Below the pieces are notes generated by a model, which ran no database searches, had not been told where the DNA came from, and saw only the letters and a program-made list of their open reading frames with translations. The translations under genes were made by a program, and so were the position numbers. DNA of 64,000 bases from Campylobacter sputorum subsp. sputorum (GTDB lineage Bacteria; Campylobacterota; Campylobacteria; Campylobacterales; Campylobacteraceae). The stretch spans positions 1,488,001-1,552,000 of the forward strand of contig NZ_CP043427.1 of assembly GCF_008245005.1 (NCBI RefSeq). Direction: 5' to 3'. Shown in pieces: positions 49,337 to 57,502 of this stretch (positions are counted from its first letter, which is position 1; every line of letters begins with the position of its first letter).

Positions 49337-51216
49337 ATGGGTTTCAAACAAAAAATTTATGCCACTATAAGCGTTTTACTTATACTTGGCTATGGAATAT
49401 TTAGTTTTCTTAGCTATTCAAATACAAAAGAACATATGACAGCAAATAACTAAATTCAAATGTTCTTACTCGTATTAATGAGCTTGATGATTGGTTAGGT
49501 TCTATAAGCAATACAACACAAGCTCTTGCTAAGCAAATAGCTAAATTTGATAGTAATCAAACAGATGAGATTATGAGATTTTTAAATGCAGGCATGGATG
49601 CAACAGGCTCACACGATGTGTATGCTGCTTATGAAAATAACAAGATGATTGATGGCTCTGGTTGGATTCCTGATGAAAGTTATAAACCAGCCCAAAAAGC
49701 TTGGTATACAAAAACCAAATCAGCAAATAAATCAATAATAATAGACCCATATATTGATGAAGAATTAAATGTTTTTGTGATATCAATAACAGCTCCTATA
49801 ATAAAAGATGGTAAATTTATAGGCGTTGTTGGAACAGATATAAAACTCGATAGATTAGTAAAAATTTCTAAAGAAAATAAAATAGAAGGCGGTGGGCTGT
49901 ATTTCTTAGATAAAAATGGTTTAGTTTTGGGCTATCCTGATGAAAAAGTGGTTGGCAAAAAACTAGCACAAACTTATCCTGAGCTAAAATCAACCATAAA
50001 TGAGATATATGCAAATAGTAAAGGTATAATTCATTATTCTCTAGCTAATCAAGAAAAAATTATGGTATATAATACACTAGAAAAAACAGGATGGAAAGTT
50101 GCTGCTGCAATATCTGAAAAGACGGCTTATAAAGAAATAGATGCAACATTTAGAAGCTTACTTATATTAAGTGTTGTGTTTATAATTATATCTTTAGCTG
50201 TAATTATATTTTTATTATTTATTCTTTTCAAACCCCTAAACCGCTTAGGACTAATGATAAAAGATTTAGCAGTTGGAGAGGGTGATTTAACAAAAAGAGT
50301 TAATATAACAGGAAAAGATGAAATAGCTAAGATTGGCAAAGATGTAAATACATTTATACAAAAAATTCAAACACTCATAGTAAATTCAAAAGCAACAAGT
50401 TCTGAAAACGCTTCTGTTGCAAATGAACTATCTCAAACTTCACTTGCAGTTGGTAAAAAAGTTGAAGAAGAGAGTGCTGTAGTAAATAACGTAACAAAAG
50501 ATGGCGAAAAGATAATACAAGATATTAGTGTATCAGTTGAAAATGCTGAAACAAATTCAAAAGAGTTATCAAAAGCAAATGATAGTCTTGAATCTATAAA
50601 AAATGATATGGTAAAACTAAACTATATATTAAGCGGTATTGCTCAAAAAGAAATTGAACTATCTCAAAAACTAAATCAAACAAGTAGAAACACTGAAGAA
50701 GTTAAAACTGTTTTAACTGTTATAAATGATATATCAGATCAAACAAATCTTTTAGCATTAAATGCTGCTATTGAAGCTGCAAGAGCAGGAGAAGCAGGAA
50801 GAGGATTTGCTGTAGTTGCTGATGAAGTTAGAAAACTGGCAGAAAAAACTCAAAAGAGTTTAGATGAGATAAATACAACTATAAATTTAGTAGTTCAATC
50901 AGTTAATGATGCAAGCTCTCAAATGGAAGAATCTACTAAAAATATAACAGATGTTTCTGAAAATGCTAAAAGCTTAGAAGATGTAGTAAGTAAAAATACT
51001 ATTATCATTCAAGAAAGCATTAACTCTAACTTAAATAGTATAAAAGAGTATAAAGAAGTTTCTGATAGTATTAAAAAGATTATGGATAAAGTAAAAGAAG
51101 TTGATTCAATTGCTAGTGCAAATGCTAGAAGTGTTGAAGAGATAGCAAGTGCTAGTGAACATCTATCAAATATGACTTCTAAACTTGATAATGAGCTTGG
51201 GAAATTTAAGGTTTAG
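49337..51216 (+). pseudogene. Transmembrane chemoreceptor with dCache domain, frameshifted after the first helix
   Basis: Without its lesion this is a 626-residue Tlp-type receptor. The start at 49337 (after AAAAAAGGG) gives a cytoplasmic tip and helix MGFKQKIYATISVLLILGYG, then stops at TAA 49451. Dropping back one base (frame from 49450) resumes [19 protein letters not shown] and reads on to 51216. It carries a periplasmic dCache sensor ([51 protein letters not shown]), a second helix ([20 protein letters not shown]), HAMP, and the signalling hairpin ([20 protein letters not shown]). The end [18 protein letters not shown] is shared with other Campylobacter Tlps. The second half alone could not reach the membrane properly, so it is probably non-functional or a sequence error. 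Confidence 0.85.
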
Positions 51217-51240
51217 AAATTTGATCAACAATGCAAAATA

Positions 51241-51273
51241 AACAATGAAAGTATGATTATAACTTTCATTGTT
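51241..51273 (+). terminator. Terminator after the chemoreceptor gene
   Basis: A perfect 12-bp stem AACAATGAAAGT / ACTTTCATTGTT with a 9-base loop, then TGTTGATTTTT. Confidence 0.75.
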
Positions 51274-51326
51274 TGTTGATTTTTAACAAATTTTCGATTT
51301 AATTTCAATAAAAAAAGTTAATTTAA

Positions 51327-51573
51327 ATGAGTGATGACAGAAAATATAATTGGGAATTTTTAAAAATTAAACTAGATTTTATTAAACCGTTTTTAACAAC
51401 TTTAATAATTTTAAATGCTGGTTTGATTGGTTATGTTTTTTGTAAATTTTGATAAAAATAGTGGCTTTGGAAATTTTTCAATTTCTTTGGCTATAATTAT
51501 TTTGGCTATTATTTTTATGTGTTTATTGGTTCATTCTGTTATTATTTTGAAACAAATGAAAGGAATGCTATAA
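51327..51573 (+). pseudogene. Small two-helix membrane protein, frameshifted
   Basis: The start MSDDRKYNWEFLKIKLDFIK leads into a first helix (TTLIILNAGLIGYVF) and then to TGA after CKF. Removing one T from the TTTTTT run near 51437 (GTTTTTTGTA) continues as VNFDKNSGFGNFSISLAIII and a second helix, ending KGMLstop at 51573: an 81-residue protein. The stop overlaps the ATG of the next mini-gene (TAATG), so the pair looks like a coupled operon of tiny membrane proteins. Family not recognised. Confidence 0.65.
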
Positions 51574-51653
51574 TGTTATATGTATCTCTAATTTTGCTAA
51601 TCGGTTTTGCTGCTGTGATAGCTTGGGGTGGTATTCAAATCGCTAAAGTTTAG
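51573..51653 (+). CDS. 26-residue single-helix membrane mini-protein
   Basis: The ORF reads MLYVSLILLIGFAAVIAWGG followed by IQIAKV. It is one hydrophobic helix with a short basic end. Its ATG overlaps the stop of the preceding small membrane gene and that gene's end (AAAGGAATG) supplies a Shine-Dalgarno. Too short for homology by eye; I believe it because of the coupling and the clean helix. Possibly a small subunit or regulator of a membrane complex, but no function can be given. Confidence 0.5.
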   Translation: MLYVSLILLIGFAAVIAWGGIQIAKV

Positions 51654-51676
51654 TTTGTTTTTGCGTTGGGTTAAAA

Positions 51677-52369
51677 ATGAATGTATGTATAATCCCTGCT
51701 AGGGGCGGAAGCAAGCGGATACCAAAGAAAAATATTAAAAATTTTCACGGACAGCCTATCATTGCTTATAGTATAAAAAACGCCATAAACTCAAAACTTT
51801 TTGATGAGGTAATAGTCTCTACAGACGATAAAGAAATTTCACAAGTTGCCATAAATTTCGGTGCAAGTGTGCCTTTTATGCGTCCAAAAGAATTAAGCGA
51901 TGATTTTACACCATCAGGATATGCTACAACACACGCCTTAAATTTCTTAAAACAACAGGGGAAAAATGTGGATTTTGTCTGCACAATGTATGCAACAACG
52001 CCATTTTTACAACTAAAATATCTTAAAATTGCTTATGAAAAACTCAAAAATTCCGACGCTTGTAGTGCGTTTTCATGCACTTCTATGCCTTTTCCAATTC
52101 AGCGAACATTTAAAATAACACAAGATGAGAGATGTGAAATGTTTTTTAAAGAGTATTTTAGCTCACGAAGTCAGGATTTAGAACCAGCTTATCAAGATGC
52201 TGGACAATTTTACTGGACTAACCTTAAGAAAACCTCATCAGATATTTTCTTTGGAAAAGATAGCATTCCTATCATCTTACCACGCTATCTCGTGCAAGAT
52301 ATCGATACTATGGAAGATTGGGTTAGAGCTGAGATAATGTATGAAGTTATACAAAGAGCAGGAATATGA
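51677..52369 (+). CDS. pseF: CMP-pseudaminic acid synthetase-like cytidylyltransferase (PseF/NeuA family)
   Basis: A 230-residue enzyme activating a nonulosonic acid with CTP. It begins NVCIIPARGGSKRIPKKNIK, the CTP-binding motif, and has SRSQDLEPAYQDAGQFYW and DIDTMEDW, which follow the order of the PseF/NeuA family; SRSQDL..AYxDAGxFY is closest to PseF. In Campylobacter this activates pseudaminic acid for O-glycosylation of flagellin. It opens the glycan region. The promoter of the next operon lies between it and the following gene, so it is probably a separate transcript. Confidence 0.85.
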   Translation: MNVCIIPARGGSKRIPKKNIKNFHGQPIIAYSIKNAINSKLFDEVIVSTDDKEISQVAINFGASVPFMRPKELSDDFTPSGYATTHALNFLKQQGKNVDFVCTMYATTPFLQLKYLKIAYEKLKNSDACSAFSCTSMPFPIQRTFKITQDERCEMFFKEYFSSRSQDLEPAYQDAGQFYWTNLKKTSSDIFFGKDSIPIILPRYLVQDIDTMEDWVRAEIMYEVIQRAGI

Positions 52370-52404
52370 AAAATAAAATTAATTTTTATTTTTTCTTAAA
52401 TAAT

Positions 52405-52429
52405 TAAAGTATTTTTATTTTTTAACGAT
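52405..52429 (+). promoter_or_regulatory. Sigma28 (FliA)-like promoter ahead of the glycan operon
   Basis: TAAA (52405-52408), 17 bases, CGAT (52426-52429) followed by ATT. This equals the FliA layout TAAA-N15-GCCGATAA without the GC, and CGATAT is the -10 used by Campylobacter sigma28. A possible sigma70 -10 (CATAAT, 52441-52446) overlaps downstream, so both may work. Confidence 0.45.
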
Positions 52430-52469
52430 ATTGTTTTAGCATAATGCAATAAAAATTTAAAGGTTATTT

Positions 52470-53915
52470 TTGTTTCAAAATAAAAAAATTTATATATCTC
52501 CGTATTCAAAAACAAGTGATGTTTTACGAAAAAAACTATTAGACAAATATAAAAATGCAGAATTTTTAGGCTTTATAGATAAAAATCAAATAGGTAAAGA
52601 TATATTTAAATTTGATGATATTAAAAATAGTAAATTTGATTATATTTTGATACATTCTCCAAATCATTTTGAAGATATATACAAAGACTATAAAAGCGTA
52701 AAAAAAAGAATTCTAAAAGTTAAAAATATAGATAATGAGTATGTTTTCTTAAATTACTTTAAAATTAAATTTGAAAAAATATCCCATTTAAGTCAATTTT
52801 TTAGAGAATTTATTTTCAAAAACTTAGCTAAATTTTATGATAATTTTTCAAGACGTAGTTATGTATTTATATCTAAAAATTTTATTAATGGAAATAATAA
52901 ATTTCTTTATCTTACAATGTGTGATAAAAACATTGATTGCTTTATGCTCTCAAATAACAAAAGCCAGATATATGAGTTAAAACAAAAAGGATTTAAAGCA
53001 TTAAAACTAGATAGTATGCAAGCATATATAAAACTTGCAAAAGCAAAATTTATCATAGTTGATCAAGGCAATAACTCGCATATATTAAATTTAAAATCAA
53101 AAAACCAAAAAACACTGCAAATGTGGCATGGAATCCCATTAGAACATATGAATTTACTAACAGATATCACATACGATTATTTTTTATCGACAAGCGAATT
53201 TGTAAGCAAAACCGGTTTTAGTAAAGTTTTTTTAGCAAAAAATTTTTTAGATTTAGGATATCCTAGAAATGACATTTTATTAAAAGAAAAATATGATGAA
53301 AAAGATCTTATATTTACAGACAAAAAACTATTTAATTTTATAAAAGAAACAAAACAAAATAATAAAAAAATCATCATATATATGCCAACTTGGAGAGAAA
53401 GCGATTTTAACTCACAAAAAACACAGATTGAAAATTTAAATCTTGACTTTGATTTATTAGATAGTTTTTTAATAAAAAATGATATATTTTTCATCATTAA
53501 ATTTCATCCGTTTGTATATTCGCATTGTGATGAGTTTTTAAAAAGTGCTAAATTTCATCATATTTTATTTCATGACGCACAAGGAGATATATATCCATTA
53601 CTTAAATTTGCAGATATTTTGGCAGGGGATTACTCTTCTGTTTATTATGATTTTTTACTTTTAAACAAACCGCTTTTATTTTATCTTTATGACCATGGAA
53701 AATGCTCAAAAATGGCTCACGGATATATTTATGAGTTTGATGATTACAGCCCTGGAGAAAAAGCTTTTAATCAAATAGAGCTACACGAAAAAATAATTAA
53801 AACATTAAACGGCAATGATGATTTTAAAGATAAGAGAAAAATTTTGGCAGATAAATTGTTTAAATTTAAAGATGACAAATCTAGTCAAAGGATTATAGAG
53901 GTATTAAAACAATGA
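52470..53915 (+). CDS. CDP-glycerol glycerophosphotransferase (TagF/TagB)-like transferase with extra N-terminal domain, copy 1
   Basis: A 481-residue cytoplasmic/peripheral protein. The first ~90 residues (NKKIYISPYSKTSDVLRKK, EFLGFIDKNQIGKDI, FDYILIHSPNH) form a small Rossmann-like domain. The rest is a Glyphos_transf (PF04464-type) GT-B domain: LQMWHGIPLEHMNLL, GYPRNDILLK, KFHPF, ADILAGDYSSVYYDFLLLNKPLLFY. These enzymes move a phospho-alcohol from a CDP carrier onto a glycan or polyol. There is no teichoic acid in this Gram-negative, so a glycan decoration is likely. Start is TTG after AAAGG. It overlaps the next gene by 4 bases and has a full-length relative at 57499. Confidence 0.82.
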   Translation: MFQNKKIYISPYSKTSDVLRKKLLDKYKNAEFLGFIDKNQIGKDIFKFDDIKNSKFDYILIHSPNHFEDIYKDYKSVKKRILKVKNIDNEYVFLNYFKIKFEKISHLSQFFREFIFKNLAKFYDNFSRRSYVFISKNFINGNNKFLYLTMCDKNIDCFMLSNNKSQIYELKQKGFKALKLDSMQAYIKLAKAKFIIVDQGNNSHILNLKSKNQKTLQMWHGIPLEHMNLLTDITYDYFLSTSEFVSKTGFSKVFLAKNFLDLGYPRNDILLKEKYDEKDLIFTDKKLFNFIKETKQNNKKIIIYMPTWRESDFNSQKTQIENLNLDFDLLDSFLIKNDIFFIIKFHPFVYSHCDEFLKSAKFHHILFHDAQGDIYPLLKFADILAGDYSSVYYDFLLLNKPLLFYLYDHGKCSKMAHGYIYEFDDYSPGEKAFNQIELHEKIIKTLNGNDDFKDKRKILADKLFKFKDDKSSQRIIEVLKQ

Positions 53916-54970
53916 AAAAACTACTTTTTACACCAGGTCCCGTAATGATGAGCAAAAAAGTGTTAAAAATAGGTTCGACTCAACCAATGTATTTTAGAAA
54001 TGGCGAATTTTCAAAAATTATGTTTGAATGCAAAAAACTGATTTTAAAATTACTAAATGCTCCAAATGGCAGTGATGTTGTGTTTATAGGTGGTAGCGGT
54101 ACTTTGGGCATGGAAGCAACACTCATAAATATAATAGAGAAAAACCAAAAAGCCTCTATAATAAACGGTGGTGGATTTGGCGAACGATTTGCCAAAATTT
54201 GCAAACAAAAAAGTATAAATTTCAGTGAGATTAAATTAAGATTAGATGAAAATATAAATTTTGATACAATAGATAAAAATTGTAAAGCATTATTTACAAA
54301 TGCTCACGAAACTACTATAGGTAGAGCATATGATCTAAAAAGCATTGGTGAGTTTTGCAAAAAAAATAAAATGCTTTTTTGCGTAGATGCAATATCTGCA
54401 TTTATGGCAGATGAAATAGATATGACAAAACAGCAAATAGATGCCATTATCATAAGCTCTAACAAAGGTTTAGCACTACCTCCTGGGCTTTGTATAATCA
54501 TACTTAGCAAAAATTATATAGAAAATTTAATACCTTGCGATAGCTTTTATATGGATTTTAAAAATTATCTAAACGATATAAAACGAGGTCAAACTCCATT
54601 TACTCCGCCTATTTGTATTATTTATCAGCTACTTGAAAGATTAAGAGAGATAGATAAAAAAGGTATATTGTATTTTAATAAAAAAGCTAGTAATTTAGCT
54701 AAGTATTTTAGAAATCATATAAAAGATTTACCACTAAAACTTTACTCTAAATTTCCATCAAATGCAATGAGTGCAGTAGAAATAACTAATCAAGAAAGTG
54801 CTTTTGAATTTGTTAAAAAATTTGAAAAACTATATAATGTAACTCTTACACCAAGTGGAGGAAATTTAAAAGAAAAATTAATAAGAGTTGGACATTTAGG
54901 AAATTTAAGTAAAAAAGATATGAAATTTTTAATCGAATGCTTAAATGAATATTTTAAAGGAAAAAAATGA
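53912..54970 (+). CDS. 2-aminoethylphosphonate:pyruvate transaminase-like class V aminotransferase
   Basis: A 352-residue PLP enzyme of the PhnW/alanine-glyoxylate group. Motifs follow PhnW in order: LFTPGPVMMS (5-14), GGSGTLGMEA (60-69) for cofactor phosphate binding, TNAHETTIGRAYDL, CVDAISAF with D159, and SSNKGLALPPG with the Schiff-base K185. PhnW interconverts phosphonoacetaldehyde plus alanine with 2-aminoethylphosphonate (AEP) plus pyruvate. It is followed immediately by a LicC/PntC-like cytidylyltransferase; this AEPT+PntC pairing is the known way to make CMP-AEP. PEP mutase and phosphonopyruvate decarboxylase, needed to supply the aldehyde, are not in the window, so another amino-phospho compound is possible. 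Confidence 0.82.
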   Translation: MKKLLFTPGPVMMSKKVLKIGSTQPMYFRNGEFSKIMFECKKLILKLLNAPNGSDVVFIGGSGTLGMEATLINIIEKNQKASIINGGGFGERFAKICKQKSINFSEIKLRLDENINFDTIDKNCKALFTNAHETTIGRAYDLKSIGEFCKKNKMLFCVDAISAFMADEIDMTKQQIDAIIISSNKGLALPPGLCIIILSKNYIENLIPCDSFYMDFKNYLNDIKRGQTPFTPPICIIYQLLERLREIDKKGILYFNKKASNLAKYFRNHIKDLPLKLYSKFPSNAMSAVEITNQESAFEFVKKFEKLYNVTLTPSGGNLKEKLIRVGHLGNLSKKDMKFLIECLNEYFKGKK

Positions 54971-55680
54971 GAGTTTTACTTATGGCAGCAGGCATTGGAA
55001 GTAGAATTTCAAGGCATTTAAGCGGACAGCCAAAATGTTGTGTTTATATCAAAAACAAACCACTAATACGCTACACTTTTGAATTGTTAAATAAACTTGA
55101 TATAAAAGATATTGGCATTGTTACAGGATACGCACAAAATTATATTTTAAAAGCACTTGATGGATTTAAATTTACTCATTTTAAAAATAATTTTTATGAT
55201 ATCACAAATTCAATAGCTTCTGCATATTTTGCAAAGGATTTTTTAGATGAAAACGATGATTTGATTTTGATGAATGCTGATGTTTTTATAGAGAAAAAAG
55301 GACTAGAAATTTTACTTAACAGCGATGAAAGTCCGCTTTTCTTAGCTGATTCTACGCGTATTAAAGAAGCTGATTATAAATTTGCTTGGCAAGATGGTAA
55401 GCTAACAAAATATGGCAAAGAATTAAATGAAGATGAAACTAGTGGCGAATATGTAGGTATTGCAAAAATTTCAAAAAAAGATATATGTTTTTTCAAGCAA
55501 AATTTAGATAAACTCATAAGCGAACAAAAACACGGTTATTGGTGGGAAGATGTGTTTTATAGAAATATAAATAAAAAACCGGTTTTTATCAAGGATATTA
55601 AGGGTGTATTTTGGGCAGAAGTTGATTATATAGAAGATTATGAAAGAATTCAAAACTATTTAAAGGACAAAAATGGATAA
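54967..55680 (+). CDS. LicC/PntC-like nucleotidyltransferase
   Basis: A 237-residue NTP transferase. The start RVLLMAAGIGSRISRHL followed by QPKCCVYI is the nucleotide-binding and catalytic PKC loop. LMNADVFI holds the metal-binding Asp, and ADYKFAWQDGKLTKYGKELN, GEYVGIAKIS and the C-terminal WAEVDYIEDYERI follow phosphocholine/AEP cytidylyltransferases. It should join a phosphonate or phospho-alcohol to CMP. It overlaps the transaminase gene by 4 bases (ATGA) and the methyltransferase gene by 8. Substrate choice (AEP, phosphocholine, phosphoethanolamine or a relative) cannot be told from sequence alone. Confidence 0.82.
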   Translation: MRVLLMAAGIGSRISRHLSGQPKCCVYIKNKPLIRYTFELLNKLDIKDIGIVTGYAQNYILKALDGFKFTHFKNNFYDITNSIASAYFAKDFLDENDDLILMNADVFIEKKGLEILLNSDESPLFLADSTRIKEADYKFAWQDGKLTKYGKELNEDETSGEYVGIAKISKKDICFFKQNLDKLISEQKHGYWWEDVFYRNINKKPVFIKDIKGVFWAEVDYIEDYERIQNYLKDKNG

Positions 55681-56631
55681 GCTAAATCAAGAACTAATAA
55701 ATAAAATCGAACTTAGTTTTAAAATAGATGAATTAATAGAAAATTTTACTAAAAACAGTGATATTTCAAACGAAGTTATAGAAATTTTAGATGAAAATTT
55801 AAAAGATAAAGAGAAAATTTTAGAAAGATTGAAAGATAAAAAAACTGCTTTAATTGATGAAATTCATCTTTATCTAGATAGTATTTATGATACAGATGAG
55901 TGTGAAAACTACATAATAAATAGATATTGGCAAAATTCTTATAAAAACAAAACTCCAACATATTTTCAAAAAGCTTATAAGCTTTATTACGAAATATTTT
56001 TTCCAAAAATTTTGCAAAAATATTGCAATAACTTTGATACTGCTCTTGAGATAGGTTGCGGAAATGGGATCATTACAGAAATTTTAGCTAAAAAATTTAA
56101 AAATGTAATTGGTATTGATTTATCAAAAAATGGCGTAAATGTTGCAAATAAAAATAACAAATTGAAAAATGTTAAATACTTTTGCGATGATGCAAAAAAT
56201 GCTAAAAAATATATAAGCGGCTCCGGATATAATCTAGTTTTTGCAAGTGACATTATGATGTATTCTCAAGATAAAAATTTAAAAGCTATTTTCGAAGGAT
56301 TTTTAAGTATTATAAATCCGGGGGGGGGGTATTGCTTATGAGAGAAAGCGTGAAAAATAGCGGTAAAGAGTATCACAAATCAAGACATTATGTAGCGTAT
56401 TATAGAAATAAAGATTTCTACACACGAGGAATTTTTAAAGACTTTTTTGTAGGAAAATTTCGTTCTCATAGCTATTTGCTTTACTATAGAAAAAAACTTT
56501 TCAATGCATTTCCACAACTCCAAGAAGAGTTTTTAAAAAATCCATTACTAATAGAAAAATATAGCAAAAATTTTCCACTTCACGAGCAAAGATCTCAATA
56601 TATTTATATATACGGACAAAATAATGGATAA
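55673..56631 (+). CDS. Phase-variable SAM methyltransferase 1, OFF (G10)
   Basis: Coiled N-terminus (1-65), then a class I SAM methyltransferase: TALEIGCGNGIITEILA (motif I), NVIGIDLSKN, LVFASDIMMYS, then NPGGG. The reading frame passes a run of ten G (56320-56329) and ends at TGA 56341 (..GGGYCL). One more G (11) or two fewer (8) gives ..GGVLLMRESVKNSG and joins the second ORF at 56332-56631, a 319-residue protein. The paralogue at 56624 has the same LLMREST junction in frame, confirming the repair. So the gene is switched OFF in this sequence. It probably methylates a glycan or its precursor. Confidence 0.88.
56320..56329 (+). repeat. Phase-variation tract G10 in methyltransferase 1
   Basis: Ten G after AATCC. 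G10 leads to a stop after four further codons (OFF); G11 or G8 joins the frames (ON). Confidence 0.93.
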
Positions 56632-57502
56632 TATAAATAAAGAACTAATAGAAGCAAAAAAGCGAATAGATGAGATAGATGAGTTAAAAAAATCTCTAGA
56701 TAGCGAATACAAGACATTACAAGATAAAATTCATCTATATTTTGATAGCCAAACAATAGATACAACAGAAACGGAGAAATTTATAATAAATAGTTTTTGG
56801 CAAAAAGCTTATGAAAACTACGCCGATGGTGGATATATTACAGATGATGTAAAAATACGCGAACTTAGATTTCCATATGAATGCAAACTTATTAAAAATA
56901 TAATAAATAAACATTGCAAAAACAAAAATACAGCCTTAGAACTTGGTTGTGGAAATGGCGATACTAGTAGATTTTTAGCAAGTATTTTTAAAAGCGTAAA
57001 GGGTGTAGATATGTCTAAAAAGTGCATAGAAAAAAATATCGCCGAAAATAAGACAAAAAACTTAAAATTTGAGCGCAAAAACGCTTTTGAAGAAAACCAA
57101 AAATATGACTTTGTTTTTGCAAGTGATATGTTTATGTATTCACCAGAATGCGATGTTGAGCTAATGTTTGAAAAGCTCTTAAATTTGCTAAATGGGGGGG
57201 GGTATTTGTTAATGCGTGAAAGCACTAAAATTATTGGCGAAGAGGATTATAAATCCAAAAACTATGTGGCATATTATAGAAATTTTAAGTTTTACGAAAC
57301 TGGAATTTTTAAACCTTATTTTATAAAATCATACAGAAATTACGGCTATAATATGTATCATTTAAATAAGTTTTTTAACGTATTTGGAGATAAAAAAAGA
57401 GATGAAATCAAGGCAAATCCTATGCTTTTAGATGAAATTGTAAAAAAATTTGTCGATGTGAGTTTAAAAACTTGCCATTTCTTTGTTTATAAAAAACAAT
57501 GA
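56624..57502 (+). CDS. Phase-variable SAM methyltransferase 2, ON (G9)
   Basis: A 292-residue paralogue of the preceding gene with the same coiled N-terminus, TALELGCGNGDTSRFLA (motif I), KGVDMSKKCIE, FDFVFASDMFMYS and NGGGYLLMREST. Its nine-G run (57194-57202) codes for the three glycines of the motif and keeps the frame, so it is ON; other lengths would not, except multiples of three. The end FFVYKKQ resembles copy 1. It overlaps both neighbours (8 and 4 bases). Substrate unknown; the product is likely a methylated unit of the nearby transferases. Confidence 0.88.
   Translation: MDNINKELIEAKKRIDEIDELKKSLDSEYKTLQDKIHLYFDSQTIDTTETEKFIINSFWQKAYENYADGGYITDDVKIRELRFPYECKLIKNIINKHCKNKNTALELGCGNGDTSRFLASIFKSVKGVDMSKKCIEKNIAENKTKNLKFERKNAFEENQKYDFVFASDMFMYSPECDVELMFEKLLNLLNGGGYLLMRESTKIIGEEDYKSKNYVAYYRNFKFYETGIFKPYFIKSYRNYGYNMYHLNKFFNVFGDKKRDEIKANPMLLDEIVKKFVDVSLKTCHFFVYKKQ
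57194..57202 (+). repeat. Phase-variation tract G9 in methyltransferase 2
   Basis: Nine G coding for GGG in NGGGYLLM, in frame (ON) as sequenced. Confidence 0.92.

Noticed and set aside
53912-55680. O-methyl phosphoramidate (MeOPN) capsule pathway of C. jejuni
   Set aside because: No glutamine kinase, amidotransferase or cytidine diphosphoramidate kinase; the transaminase is not part of that pathway.
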